64,000 nucleotides of DNA from Prunus persica (lineage: Eukaryota > Streptophyta > Magnoliopsida > Rosales > Rosaceae): NCBI RefSeq assembly GCF_000346465.2, contig NC_034009.1, forward strand, positions 23,614,225 through 23,678,224, written 5' to 3'. Of this stretch, positions 50,439-62,074 are shown in pieces. A program made the position numbers and the translations under genes. A model generated the notes under the pieces. The model was not told where the DNA came from, ran no database searches, and worked only from the letters and a program-made list of their open reading frames with translations. Position 1 is the first letter of the stretch. Each line of letters starts with the position of its first letter.

Positions 50439-51160
50439 TTAGTTCTTCTTATCCTCCTCTGGTTCGCTAACGTGGTCATCTCCATGGCTGCTCTCGCCTT
50501 GTTCTTGTGTTTCTTCCATCTCTGACCTCTTAACTGTGACCACCTTATTAGCCACATTTTGGAGGCGTGAGCAAAGCTTTTCCAGAAGAAATCTTCCTTC
50601 CACTACCACTACTGGATTATCCTTATCAACCACAACACTTTCAACTCCTGACATAGAAAGAAAAAAATCAGAAAAAAAAAAAATATATATATATATAGAG
50701 AGAGAGAGACCCAGAGAGGAAACAACAACAACAACAACAACAACAACAAAAAAGGAGGCATTTTGTACCTTTCGTTTGTTTGCAGCATTTTTTCACATCT
50801 CTTATACAACCTTCACAGTGCTTGGTAAACTCTAGCTCAACAAATTTGCACCACTATTAAAAATTTTAAAAATAATAATAATTAAAATATACCTTTGAAA
50901 AAATTGTAATATTGCACTTTCTATGTATTCAAAACCATTGTTGAGTGCCAAACCTCTTCTTTCTTTTCTGATACATTGCCAACCTCTTCTTTTATTAAGG
51001 GGACGCGTTCATATCCCCCGAAGCTTTTTTTCTTTAACCACTTAACAGCCTTCATGCTTCAAAACCTCTTGATCTTTCACCTCTTTCTTCTCTTCACTTG
51101 TCTTCCTTTTTTGCTTTTTTCCCTCCTATTTAACAAGGGACAGTTTCTCAAAGGAAAACC
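50439..51160 (-). pseudogene. Degraded HIPP (HMA-domain) gene copy
   Basis: Minus strand. The second HMA domain is readable: 50770-50855 encodes CKFVELEFTKHCEGCIRDVK, which joins across an intron to VESVVVDKDNPVVVVEGRFL (50439-50646), ending EPEEDKKN. Upstream (50960-51160) the first half is broken. A lysine-rich start resembling a GGKKAKKED leader is preceded by ATA instead of ATG, followed by a frame change. The first HMA has collapsed to EVLKHEGC followed by a stop. There is no C-terminal CaaX box. A (TA)n(GA)n(AAC)n compound microsatellite lies in the intron (about 50683-50749). A short single-HMA protein from a different start is conceivable but unlikely. Confidence 0.65.
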
Positions 51161-51179
51161 ACGTGAAAATTAGAAATTA

Positions 51180-52600
51180 ATTAGGCACATTGCTGCCACT
51201 GCAATGGAGTGACAAGAAATTAATTCTATGATCGCTTAAATATTTGCTATCACTCGTGGCCCTTCAAATATTTAACATTGAAATCATTGATTGATATGCT
51301 GCTATAAGATTAGCCTTTAATATTTCTTTTAATAGCATGTTTAGGGCTTGTTTAGTATCCTAATTGGATCCATTTTTTCAAACTCAAAAATAAATTTTGA
51401 GTCCAAAGCCCATAATTCGTGTTTGGTAAAGTCCATTTTCCAAAAGGCCAACTAAAAAAAACTTAAAACATGCCCAATTTTAAAAACAAAATAAGCGACG
51501 TCTCTCGTCTCCCCTATTGGTCTCCCCAAAGCTCGACCTTACCCGAACCTTATCTTAGATCTCATCGTCGGCACCTACTAGTTTTACACCTACTGGTCTC
51601 CTATATCTCTCTCTCCTCCCTCGCACCTATTTATTTAAAAACTCATGTTTTGTTCTAATAAAAAATCATGATTTTTTTAGCTCATTTTTTTTAGTATGAT
51701 ACTAAACAAGCCCTTATTAATCCGTAATCGGAATCAAAATAAGGAGTTGAATTCCTATTACAGATTACTCATGTGTTTACTTCACATGGAGGAATGAAAA
51801 TGTATGTGACCCCCACACAAAATCATGAATTCAACTCCTAATTTCGGAGGAATTGAACTCTTGGATGGGAAATGATATTCTAATTTCTAGAGCTAACCCA
51901 TCAGAAATCTATTTTTTTTACCTATTATATTCTCACACAAATTTTAAAATTTTAAATTAGTCATCTATTTTAATTTTTAACCCAACAACAAAGGTATTCT
52001 AGTAATCAAATTGGTTTCAATTCTGATTCATGGTAATTTTGTAAACAACTTATAAGGAATCGGTACCACTCCTACTTCGATTCCATATAATTTAGTAAAC
52101 AACTTCAATAGGAATTCGAATTCGAATTCTAACTCTCCTCTATTTAATTCATCCTCATTCAATTAGAAATTAATAATCATGTCATAAATGTGCATTTGTG
52201 CTTGACATTAAACCTTCCTTGTGTATAATTGCCATTGCTATCCTGCCAATATCTTACTCCTCCTTCCACAAACCGATGGTTATGAAATAAAAAATAAAAA
52301 CAAAGGGATCTATGTGCCCTTCAAATAGTTTATTATTGTTTGTATATTATAGTTAGCTTTTCTTATTCAACTAACATAACTCACACCTGCACAAATTTAT
52401 CGCATAAGTGAATTAATTAGTAACATCACCTATTTCACCGAAAAAAAGATTGTCAGGCCAAACTAGTTGGTTGGCATTGTTTCCAAGGGCCTTGGCCCAT
52501 CGTAGCAAACAATTGAAAATCAGAAAAGAAAGAGATGGTTCCAGACCGAATTTAAATACTGCCTGATCCATATCAAAGCAGCGCAATGCCATGGTCTTGG
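51180..52600. other. Intergenic DNA, no gene seen
   Basis: AT-rich, with stretches reminiscent of old transposon sequence (for example inverted-looking 'TTTAGTA...AAACAAGCCC' edges around 51340 and 51710). No recognisable coding sequence. Confidence 0.4.
51340..51720. repeat. Possible MITE with short inverted ends
   Basis: Left edge GGGCTTGTTTAGTATCCTAA (about 51347) and right edge ...AGTATGATACTAAACAAGCCC (about 51692-51714) are mirror images over the first 16 bases (GGGCTTGTTTAGTATC). The interior is non-coding. A clear target duplication was not identified. Confidence 0.55.
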
Positions 52601-52609
52601 ACACGTGTC
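52601..52609 (+). promoter_or_regulatory. G-box/ABRE-like site upstream of the DUF7733 gene
   Basis: ACACGTGTC, a palindromic G-box variant typical of abscisic-acid-responsive promoters, about 670 bases before the start codon. A likely 5' UTR intron lies between it and the start (donor CTTCT/GTAAGA near 52860, acceptor ...TTGTTCAG/GTTCAAG near 53190). Confidence 0.4.
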
Positions 52610-53280
52610 GCCCAAATTCAGTCCGGCGTTTGCACGAAACCAAGTGTCGTGCGCAGAATATTACACGTACAAACAGAGGAGAAGAGTAAGCAGAGAGTGG
52701 CATGCCTTGCCTTTGTGTCCTTTTGTTTTTCCACATATGCGCACGCACTCTGCCTCTCTCTCCTGATCTGATGCATCGTCTTTTCATTCGGAGGCTTTCG
52801 TTTTGGTTTTGAATGTATCATTTGCTTTAATTTCCTTCTCACTTATCCCTCACCTTCTGTAAGATCTCTCTCTCAAACTCTTTCATGTTCTTTCAAGAAT
52901 TTCAATAACAACAACTGTTTATATATTGCAGGCAGTTATCGTTTGTATGTATGAATGTGTTGCATTGCATTTCAGATTGTTAGCCCTTCTTGATTGGATC
53001 GGGTGATAATTATGTATGGAAAGATTGGTGAACCCAACTTAAATCCTTGTTAATTGAAACCTTTTTTTATTGGTTACCATGTATGGCTCTTCAAATAATT
53101 AACATTGTTTGAAATCTCTGATTGATACACTGCCTGAGATTTGCATTCGTTTCTTCTTGTAAATGTGAATTGGGTTTTCCATCTTGTTCAGGTTCAAGAA
53201 GCATCACCAGGAAGACACTTAACAAATCTTCCCAAGCTAGTTTGATTCAAATCTCTAAAAATCTCCACACACAAAAAGAC

Positions 53281-54184
53281 ATGTCAGGTGTGTCTCTTGC
53301 TGTGGCTCCTAGAACGGAGCCTGATACAACAACTACAAAACCCGGATCTAACTCGCAAGAGAAACCGCAGCACCGTCAACAACAGCAGGCTGCTGTTGGC
53401 GGTGTCATGGGCTCATTGCGGGTAATTGAGCTCCAACTCGTGGCTTTCATCATGGTCTTCTCAGCCAGTGGCCTTGTCCCGCTCTTTGATTTGATCTTCC
53501 CTGCTTTTGCCTCTGCCTATCTCTTAGCCCTGTCTCGCCTGGCCTTCCCGGCACACGGCACCGTCACTTCCAGCTCTCAGGAGATTTTCCAAGGCAGCAG
53601 ATTCTTCAGGGTCTATGTGATCGTGGGCACCACAACTGGGCTCTTCTTGCCGCTTGCATATGTGCTGGGTGGCTTTGCAAGGGGTGACGAACATGCTGTG
53701 CGCTCTGCAACACCCCACTTGTTCTTGCTCTCGTTTCAGATTCTGACTGAGAATGTGATCAGCGGGCTGTCGCTGTTTTCGCCGCCGGTGAGAGCTTTGG
53801 TCCCATTACTTTACACTGTCAGGAGAATCTTTGTCATCCTCGATTGGACCAGAGATGTTTGGCTCAACAAAACCCTGCCTGCCAATGCACAGCTCAAGGT
53901 AAATTATAATCATATTTCTCGTGCTTCTTAATTGGTTTTCTTATTTGGGGTACTTGTAATTGTAGGACACTGCATGGTTTTGGTTTGGGAGGACCTTGGC
54001 CATAGCCAATTTCCTATATTTCTCCATCAACCTGTTCGGGTTTTTGATCCCTCGGTTCCTTCCGAGGGCGTTCGAGAGGTACTTCAAGGAGAGGGATGAA
54101 GTTCATGCCAAGATGGCAGAAGACAAGCGCTCTGAAGCAGCTGCAAATAAATCAGAACCAGTTTCAGATAAGAAAGCTGCTTGA
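53281..54184 (+). CDS. Multi-pass membrane protein, DUF7733-type
   Basis: Two exons, 53281-53898 and 53966-54184, joined GT-AG in frame after AQLK; 278 residues. The frame is open upstream to 53122, but the Met at 53281 gives the family-like start MSGVSLAVAPRTEP. After about 45 polar, Gln-rich residues there are five or six hydrophobic segments: VAFIMVFSASGLVPLFDL, FPAFASAYLLALSRLAF, VYVIVGTTTGLFLPLAYVL, HLFLLSFQILTENVISGL, PLLYTVRRIFVILDW, and in exon 2 IANFLYFSINLFGFLIP. The C-terminus is charged (ERYFKERDEVHAKMAED). This is a conserved land-plant family of unknown function; I assign the DUF number from memory. A spliced 5' UTR is likely. Confidence 0.85.
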
Positions 54185-54735
54185 GTTATGGTTTTCTTGC
54201 TCCCCCCGTCTCGAGGTCATGGTTATATGTAGACTGTTTTTGTTAGCAGAATCTACCTCTAAATTTACTGCATCTTAACTTAATCAATTTGCTGAACATG
54301 ATGTGGCTTGTTGATCTATGGAAGTTTGTTTTATATAACTACTTTTGTTGTTAATGTCTCACCTGCTGAGGTATGTTTAACTAAAGAAAAGCAAAGGTGG
54401 TTTGCTCATTTTTCAAGTTCAAATTTGTATTGTGGTCGACCAAGGACCAACAAAATCTTTTGAGCCTGCCAGTCCAACCACAGCTATAAATCTCAATAGG
54501 GGACAAGGATTTGAACTCTCAACCCACTCCAAACCAGAATTTTTATCTAAATCTCAATCCAAACTGCAGTCACAAGTTTGAATGTCCCCGTCTTTTATTA
54601 ATTTGAAAAGAAGTTAAAAGTCTTTTCGTTATATTGTAAATGGACTTTGAGTGTATTTTTAAAGTTCATTTTATATAAAGTTTTGTTTTTATAATTTCGG
54701 TTCTTGTATTGGATGTAATAGTAAATCTCCCCTTC
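54185..54735. other. 3' UTR and spacer after the DUF7733 gene
   Basis: Non-coding; the first 150 bases or so are probably the 3' UTR. Confidence 0.45.
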
Positions 54736-55706
54736 TTTAATATTCAGGAGAGTCTTCAAATTTTAGTCAAATTTTAGCTAAAATAGCTAGAAAGTTATTA
54801 TAGTAAACCACTTAAAAAATGTTCCCTCCAGTAATGTTCTCTATTTTAGCTAATTTGAAATATTTTATTATTATTTTCTCTTTCTCTTTTCTCCTTTTCC
54901 TCTTGCAAATTCAATATATTTATTAAAAAAAAGTAGAACCTAACCTCACAAACCTCTCAAATGTCTCCATCTCTCTCTACCTCTCTCTCTCTCCTCCTAG
55001 CAAAATTCTCTTTCCACCTCTCTACATGTTAGGGGTGGGCATCGGGACCGAAAAACCGGAACACCGAACTGAACCGGTGAAAAAAAACCGGAAAAAAAAC
55101 CGGTTGACCAAAAAAGTCAACAAACCGAACCGGAACCGGACCGAACCGGTTCCAACCGGTTTCGGTTTCGGTTTTACATCTCTCTGCACCGGACCAGACC
55201 GAACCGGACCGGTCATATATTTTATATTTATATTTTTACAAAATTTTAAAATCTAATGCCATATTTTAACTTTTATAATCACTAATTTTCCAAGTTCAAC
55301 TTCAAAAAATTTCTAAATGTATGAATTGGATTATTTGTTCATTTTTAAGCTAAAAAAATAAGTTATTTATTATAATTTTTTTATAAAAAAATTAAAATAA
55401 ATTAATAATCCGGTTCAAAACCGGAACCGGTCAAAACCGGACCGGAACCGGTTAAAACCGAACCGATCGGTTTTTGAAATTTTTTTTGCCTAAACCGGAC
55501 CGAACCGAACCGGTTAAATAATACCGGTTTTGGTTCCGGTTTGAGGTGAGAACCGGACCGAACCGGACCGCGCCCACCCCTACTACATGTAGAGAGCCAC
55601 ACCCCAAAATAGATAGCCAAGTAGTGAGTCTGCTGAAGGAGGATTTTCCTTCTTTTTAGCCAAAGTAACTAGAGATGAGAGGATGGAAAGTCTATTGGAG
55701 ATGCTC
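54736..55706 (-). mobile_element. Tourist-like MITE, inverted relative of 36799-37212, with nested insertion
   Basis: From about 54750 (GGAGAGTCTTCAAATTTTAG) through 54960 the sequence is the reverse complement, with substitutions, of the right half of the MITE at 36799-37212, including the TTTTAGCTAAAATAGCTAG segment and the CTCTTTCTCTTTTCTCC run. The other end is TCTATTGGAGATGCTC at 55691-55706. Without the nested 553-bp element it is about 410 bp, the size of its relative. Its left end is eroded, so 54736 is approximate. Confidence 0.75.
55030..55582. mobile_element. hAT-type MITE, 553 bp, with CCGG-rich arms
   Basis: 11-bp terminal inverted repeats TAGGGGTGGGC and GCCCACCCCTA, flanked by perfect 8-bp duplications CTACATGT (55022-55029 and 55583-55590), the hAT signature. 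Both arms (55050-55215 and 55409-55572) consist of dense ACCGGTT/ACCGAACC-type short repeats, separated by an AT-rich middle. No coding sequence. Confidence 0.92.
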
Positions 55707-56039
55707 TCAATAAGGCCCATGAATAATTTTTTTCTTTTACTTTTGGCATGAATGGTTTTTTTCTTTTGTTTTTGGTAAAAAGTCATTTTTGGCTCTTGTA
55801 GTTTGTCAATTTGTTTATCAATTTGAACCCCACAAATTATTAATGTGTTTTCAATTCAAAGAAGTTTCAGGATACATTTTAATTTATGTCAAAATTCCTA
55901 TATGAGGCAACATGACAACGCAATTACCTAACAGAATTAAGTTTGGAATTCACTAGAGATGAGAATACCTCAATCTTTTTAATTATATAATGATAACATG
56001 ATGTCTTAATCACGGGCCAAAGTTGATTTAAATACTTTA

Positions 56040-56869
56040 GAGTGGCTCCAGCGAAGGAGCCCAGCCCGAGGCAAGGGCAGAAAAAAAAAAAATTCCGCTC
56101 CAGCGTGCAGCCCAGGCCCGGGTTTGGTGTGGGACCCACCAACTCGGGCCAGCCCGAAGGCCAAACCAGCCCCAGGTCCAAAACGAGGGTGCTGACATCA
56201 GCGCTGGCGTCACGCTGACGTCAGCTAGCTGGTACGCTGCCACGTGTCGCGCTCAGTGCCTTCCGATCTGCTTCTCCTTTCTAATCCAACGGCTGAGGCT
56301 TTTTTGGGTGAAAAAAATATGAAAAAAAATTCTAAAAAATTCTAAAAAATTCTGATATTTTTTTCTATAAATACCTATCAATACCCTTCACTTTCAACAC
56401 CAATACTCTTACATTTCATTATACTTCTACTAATATTCACTCTTTTTACACAACATTTTCCTCTTTTTCATCTAACATTTTGAAATTCATCCGAAATTTG
56501 AACCCAAATTTATCTGAATTTTGAATTTTGAAATTCATTCGAAATTTGAACCCAAAAATTTATCTGAAATTTGAACTTTGAAATTAATCCGAAATTTGAA
56601 TCCAAATATCTTATCCGAAAATTTTATCTGATTATGAATAGTCTTGACACGTAGGAATCCGAAAATCTTATCTGAAAATATTACCCAAATTAATTATTTT
56701 CATTAAAAAATAGGAGGAAAAAACAAAAAAGTGAATAGTAATTGCCATGGCTAAGGGCAACGGGTGGAGAAACGATTTACTATTTGCAAGGGCAACCACT
56801 ATTCACGTGAATAGTGCTTGCCCTAGCTCCACCCTTGCCATGGCTAAGGGCAAATGGGTGGAGTTGCTC
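56040..56869. mobile_element. Harbinger-derived MITE, 830 bp
   Basis: Ends GAGTGGCTCCAGCG and ...GGGTGGAGTTGCTC are inverted copies over about 13 bases, flanked by TTA at 56037-56039 and 56870-56872. The middle holds a TATAAATACC box (about 56366) and a leader-like CAATACCCTTCAC stretch, followed by about three tandem copies of a 45-50-base unit starting TTTGAAATTCATCCGAAATT (56478-56625). This looks like the promoter and leader of an autonomous element whose genes are lost. Inner inverted copies of a GCCATGGCTAAGGGCAA motif lie near the right end. Confidence 0.8.
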
Positions 56870-56872
56870 TTA

Positions 56873-58934
56873 GAAACTCTAGGAAATAGAAATGGTATTA
56901 AAAGAGAGATTAATAAAGTTTTCAACAACTAGAAAAATAATAAAAGGCACGTTTGTGTTGTTAAATTATCTCGAACGCTCAAAAAAGCTCATACATAATA
57001 GCAAAGCAATGAGTTTACTCATGGTGTTATTCCTTTCGAAACAGTAGGTCATGAGTCGAAATCAGAATGCATATCCAAAACTTATTTACCAATTTTGCCT
57101 TTACACTCGCGATACTCCATCTCATCTTCCATCACTTCAATCATATGTTCTACATCACTATCAATTGGTAAGTTTTGATCATGTGCCCTCACCGAAAAAA
57201 AAAAAAAAAAGAAGTACTTTGGTCCACTTGAGTCAATTGAAATAGTTCTTCATTTGTCCTTAAAATTGCCCTGATTGAAACTACAAACATAAAATTCACG
57301 AAATTGAAAATATATGGACTCGGTAGTAAAATCGAAAAACTGTAAGGGCCAAAAGTAATCTTTTATCTTCATTTTTTGTTGTTGAAAAAAGGCCCGTTAT
57401 GATTTTAACAGCTGTCATCAAATAGTGTTCTTTTAAGAAAAGAAAAAATTATCAGCCGTTGATCTGTTTTTACTAAGTTCCAACGAATGAGATTCAAGGG
57501 GGAAAGGAAAGGATAGAGGAGAGAAGATCCTATTCAATCCCCTCCGTAGCCACGCCACCTCAATTGACGCCTCCAATAGTACTTCTGGTCGGGTGTCCAC
57601 TTGTCCTTATCCTCGGCGCCGGTGCTGAAATGACTCTTTTACCCATAAAGTAAAAAGTTACATCTAGCTCTGTGACAAAAAGGATCAAAACCCAGATAAG
57701 GGCAGTCCCGTCACAATGGCGATGGGGCAGGTAAACCTTTCCAATTCATTCAAACTGCAATACAAAGCCACGCGCGGAGATAAAGTGGTGACCAATCGAG
57801 CATTCAAAAGTTTATTTTCCCTGGATAATACACGTTTGACATGTGTTGCCCCCTTCATATTTATTTGGATGCATATATATCCTATGACTTTGTCTTTTCT
57901 CTTGACTTAATCAGATTTAGCAAGCAAAGTTGTGTTTAATGTTTGCATACTTTTATGTTAGTCCCCACTATTTTGTTAAATAAAGGAAAACATAAATGGC
58001 TTACTAATTAATTAAACAGTTCAAATTGTTGAGGAGAGGAATGGCGCTCATTAATCCACATGTTTGATTATTTTTGTGTAGATGCCAACTACAAACCAGT
58101 GATCTAAAATTTATAAAGGAAACTACATAAACATAATAATAATAAATAAACTTCATTTTTATATTGATGGGACATGTCTCTTACCATTTTCATCTTCTTT
58201 ATTTTCAATCACTTCATCTAAGAGACAACATCAATTAATGATTTTTTGTGGTTTAAACACAAATTGATACACGTGAAGGAAGGAGAAAAATATTAAATAA
58301 CTTATTTAGAGTGTCACGGACAACTCCGTATTGACAACGTCTTATGAAACTAAGCGTAAGCGAATTGATTAACTAATCAATTCTATCATGTGGTTAACCG
58401 TAGGCCAGTAACTAGCTTATGCTACCAATTGATCGACTGGTACCATGTTTGTAAATGCAAATGATGCGAATTAGTAGAGTAAGAAACTGCAACACGAGTC
58501 TAGATAATATAATTTCATTCATTGGTACCGTGTTCACAAGTTGCCCCTATCAAATATTCATTGTTACAAAAATATTTAATAATTGATCCTCTTGTAAAGC
58601 ATTGAAGGGTGTTGCTGTAATTTACCCAAAAGAAGAAACACCAAGAAACGCGCCCCTGCGCGTACAGAAAAGCTAGTTAACCTGAAAAACAAGGAACGGT
58701 GACCTCTCTGCTCTGCTCGACGTACTACTGTCCTGCCTTGACAGCCCACTCTTCTTTTCAAAGCAAAAATATAAAAATTAATTGAGAAATCCCCACCACT
58801 ATTCATCACCCTCTCTCTTTTTCTCTCTCTCTCTCTCTCCCTATCTCTCTAAAGTTTTCATCTTTTTCCCAAAATCCCTACCCAGCTTCATCACCTACCA
58901 CTCTCTCTTCCACACACGCCAATCATCAAACACC
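56873..58934. other. Intergenic DNA and upstream region of the next gene
   Basis: No gene supported. The frame 57716-57910 has no recognisable domain. The final 150 bases hold a (TC)n-rich leader (about 58811-58850) typical of plant 5' UTRs. Confidence 0.45.
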
Positions 58935-59756
58935 ATGAAGATAAAGAACAAAGGCAAAGTGCACCCATCTCCTTCTTCTTCTTCCTCCTCCTCCTCCTCC
59001 TCCTCCTCTCATGGGTTTGTTCTCTCTGTGCTTCAGCTTCTCCCAGCTGCCATTTTAGCTCTGGCCTCGGTCCTCTCCCTCGAGGACCGCGAGGTCTTGG
59101 CTTACTTGATAACCCGGTCCATGAAAACCACCCCCAATATTTCGTCGATCCCGGCCCAAGACCGCAAGAAGAAATCTTCCAAGAAAGGCCCCAAGTCCAC
59201 CAGCGCCAGCACCCACCAGCCCCCAATGTTCGATTGCGACTGCTTCGACTGCTACAGAAGCTACTGGTTCAAATGGGACTCTTCCCCCAACCGGGAGCTC
59301 ATCCACCAAGCCATCGAAGCCTTCGAAGATCACCTGACCAACGGCGAGAAGACCAAGAAGAACAGCGGCAGAGGCAAGAGAAGAGACAAGCTGAGCCGCC
59401 GCGAGGCCCCCGAACCGGTCGATGTTGCTGCCCAAGATTCTGTCTTTCTGGAAGAGAACGACCAAGTTTCACATGAGCTTGCCGTTGAAAGCTCTGCTTC
59501 TGCTCTGTTGCCGGAAAACGACGTGGTTTTGGTGGGTTCCAATGAGAAAGCGGATGGGGTCGAAGAAAATGACGCGAAAGTGGAAGACTTGGGCGCAGAG
59601 GTTAACTTAGAGCCTCCGGAGACGGCGGATGACGTGGCGATTATTGCACGGACGGCGTCGGCGAGCAACCACAGGGGATTGGCCAGGAAAGTGCTGCCGG
59701 ACGTGTTGGGCCTGTTTAATTCTCGTTTGTGGAACCTTTGGAGTCCGAATGTCTAG
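58935..59756 (+). CDS. Uncharacterised plant protein with CFDCYxSYW motif
   Basis: Intronless, 273 residues. I chose the Met at 58935 (MKIKNKGKVHPS), although the frame is open upstream through a CT-rich leader to 58782. After a basic start and a Ser run there is a hydrophobic segment (about residues 26-50, FVLSVLQLLPAAILALAS) and SLEDREVLAYLI. The hallmark is FDCDCFDCYRSYWFKWDSSP followed by NRELIHQAIEAFEDHL (about 96-132), conserved across a land-plant family of unknown function. A basic GRGKRRDKLSRRE stretch and an acidic variable part follow. A conserved RGLARKVLPDVLGLFNSRLW lies at the C-terminus. One membrane span or a hydrophobic anchor is possible. Coding G+C is higher than in the surrounding DNA. 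Confidence 0.88.
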   Translation: MKIKNKGKVHPSPSSSSSSSSSSSSHGFVLSVLQLLPAAILALASVLSLEDREVLAYLITRSMKTTPNISSIPAQDRKKKSSKKGPKSTSASTHQPPMFDCDCFDCYRSYWFKWDSSPNRELIHQAIEAFEDHLTNGEKTKKNSGRGKRRDKLSRREAPEPVDVAAQDSVFLEENDQVSHELAVESSASALLPENDVVLVGSNEKADGVEENDAKVEDLGAEVNLEPPETADDVAIIARTASASNHRGLARKVLPDVLGLFNSRLWNLWSPNV

Positions 59757-60793
59757 CTTCCAATAAAAAAAGAAAAAAGAAAAGGAAAATCTCTAAATTT
59801 CTTTTATTTCTTTAATTTTTCGAGCCTCAAAAAAAGAGAAAGAGAAAGAGAACCAAAGTATTATATTTTTGGTGGGTTAGGTTATTTTTGTGCTCGAATA
59901 TTAGGTATGTCCCTACGCCCTCCTTCCCTCCGAAATGAAAATGTTCATTTCTTTTTTTCTTTTTTTCTTTTTTTTTTCTTTTTTGGCATGGAAATATCTT
60001 AATTTTTGCTTAGAAACCAAGCTTTTACATATAGCTGTCTAATTTGGTGGCGATATTTTGGATTTGTGAGGTAGTGGGCCAATCGCTTTCGAGTTTTAGG
60101 GAGTTTAGTGATGATTAAATTAAAGGAATTAGGATTATTTAACACTAAAAATGGGTTAATGATGATATTTGCTTTTGTTTTTTTATTCGGGTTCTTCGTT
60201 TTTGAATGTCAAAGGATGCGGTTTCCTATGCTTTTTTCCTTTCGATTCCTTTCGGCTGGAAATTTCCCATCAAAAGTCTAATAATTCATGTACCCTTCCA
60301 TTTTATATTTTCCCAAGGCCACTACTCATATGGGGTTAGGTGCCCTATGCTTCTCTGACATCTAGCCCTACAAAAAGCAACTTAAAAAACCCAAGTTGCC
60401 CCTTTCTCCCTCTCTACCAACAATCGGATGCAGTCTCGTTTTCTCTTTTAGGGCAATCTTGTCCTGCAATAAAAAGTTGTTATTTTCGAGATGGTACTTC
60501 TATGAAAATGAGCCATAGAAATTTCGTTTGTTTCATGAAATTACAGAAACAAGATGAACAATGTAGACATGTGGGTCGTGTTCTTGCGTGAGGCTGAATT
60601 GTCTGGTTGTATTTTGTTAGTTTTGAGAAGTACAAATGTTGGACTGGGTTGGGTTTACATATGAATGAATGAATGAAGATGGGGTTATGGACAAGGAGAT
60701 CAATAGTGAGGAGTCAGGACCCACAAGTTCCTCTCCTGTTACAAGAAATGACCGTTGCCAGGGGTGAGGACCACTGGTAGTTGGTTAACTTTA
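59757..60793. other. 3' UTR and intergenic DNA
   Basis: Immediately after the stop come A-rich and T-rich tracts. No further gene recognised. Confidence 0.45.
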
Positions 60794-61084
60794 GGCTTAT
60801 TTACACTAATGTCTTTGGAAATTACGGTCAAATCTCACATTGCCTGTTCATACTTAAAGTGGCCCACTTGGGCTTTTCCAACAAATTTGGGGCTAAACCC
60901 AAATTTTTCCGTTCAAAAAGTAACTATTTGGGCTTTGTTTGGACTCAAACAATTTTTCTCTCGACTCTCCGGACTCAAAATTTTAAGTTAGCAACTTTAT
61001 TAAATTGTTTAAGAATGGTTTAAGTCTAATATTTTTTTTTATGGATGACTTTTCTTTATTTAATCTTTTTAAATAACTTCATAA

Positions 61085-61720
61085 TTATTTTTTTGAACAA
61101 TTTGACCTAAAAAAATTGAAATTCCACAAATGTAATTTTATTCCAAAAGAAAATACACAACATAATTCCAAATTCACCGTACTTCCACTAGCTCCAAAAG
61201 AACGTTGTGTGGAAGACTCATTTATATCATTCCACTTCGGGCAATGTTTTAAGATTTCCCAAGCACGACACAGCTTGAAAGGCCTATTCAGAGGCTTATT
61301 ATCATTAAGAAAGATCGTTTTCGCATACACGTCCTATGCATGAAAAAATAAATTTAAGTTTGGAGTTGAATAAAATTACAACTATAAATTTAAAGCTTTA
61401 ATAAGAATGGGTACTTGCCGCATCATGTAGATTTGAGCCATTTTGTGGGTTCGTATTGACCTTAATCAAGCATGCCTTCTAAAGAGAACACTGTTAGTTG
61501 ATAGTCTTGAATCGAGAAGCAATGGCTTGGTACGTTCATCGCTTGGGTCCACTAATGCTTGGATAATTTTTCAAAAACTTTTGATATACACGCTGCCAAA
61601 TGTGTCGCTTGCTTGATTGGTGCCAATAGCCTCATCTTCACTGACGAAAACCCACCCTTTGCATAATGCCTCATCTTCTTCGGGCCTCCAGTTCACACCT
61701 CTTTGAGATTTTGTGGACAT
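61085..61720 (-). pseudogene. Harbinger ORF1 remnant (SANT domain, NAM-associated domain)
   Basis: Starts at ATG 61720 with STKSQRGVNWRPEEDEALCK and GWVFVSEDEAIGTNQ, the SANT-like domain. A frame change near 61590 breaks the following WQRVYQKFLKNYP segment. After a gap with an intron, 61330-61085 gives NRPFKLCRAWEILKHCPKWN, the NAM-associated helix. It is related in type to the ORF1 at 25686-28382 but is a different lineage. Confidence 0.7.
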
Positions 61721-62074
61721 GTTCAACAAGACTGAAAAGAGATTGATGAAATTAACAAAGGAAAAATAAATTGAGAAATAGAAAAAATATTTTTGGTAGA
61801 TTATTTGAGAAATGGGTGGGTATTTATATAGTTTGGAGTGGGTTTTAAGGTTGGATCTAATTCAAAATAATTTAAAATATTATTTTGAACGTTGAATTTT
61901 TTATTTTTTTTACAGTTTAAATAGCTTAGATTTAATCTAGATCGTTAATTTAGGTTACTATTGGAAGTCGTGTGGGGCCCACATAAGCTTCCTTGCACAT
62001 AGGCTACGTCAGGTTCAGTGGGCTCCACCTCCACATAGATAAGAATGAATTTAATGATATGTTTTATTTTTTTT

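Noticed and set aside
53122..53280. In-frame N-terminal extension of the DUF7733 gene
   Set aside because: The extension contains a likely 5' UTR intron acceptor (near 53190) and is not family-like; the Met at 53281 fits better.
57716..57910. 64-codon frame starting MAMGQVNLSNS
   Set aside because: No recognisable domain and no splice partner found; left as intergenic.
58891..59668. Several long minus-strand frames across the CFDCY gene
   Set aside because: Antisense shadows of a GC-rich coding exon; no domains.
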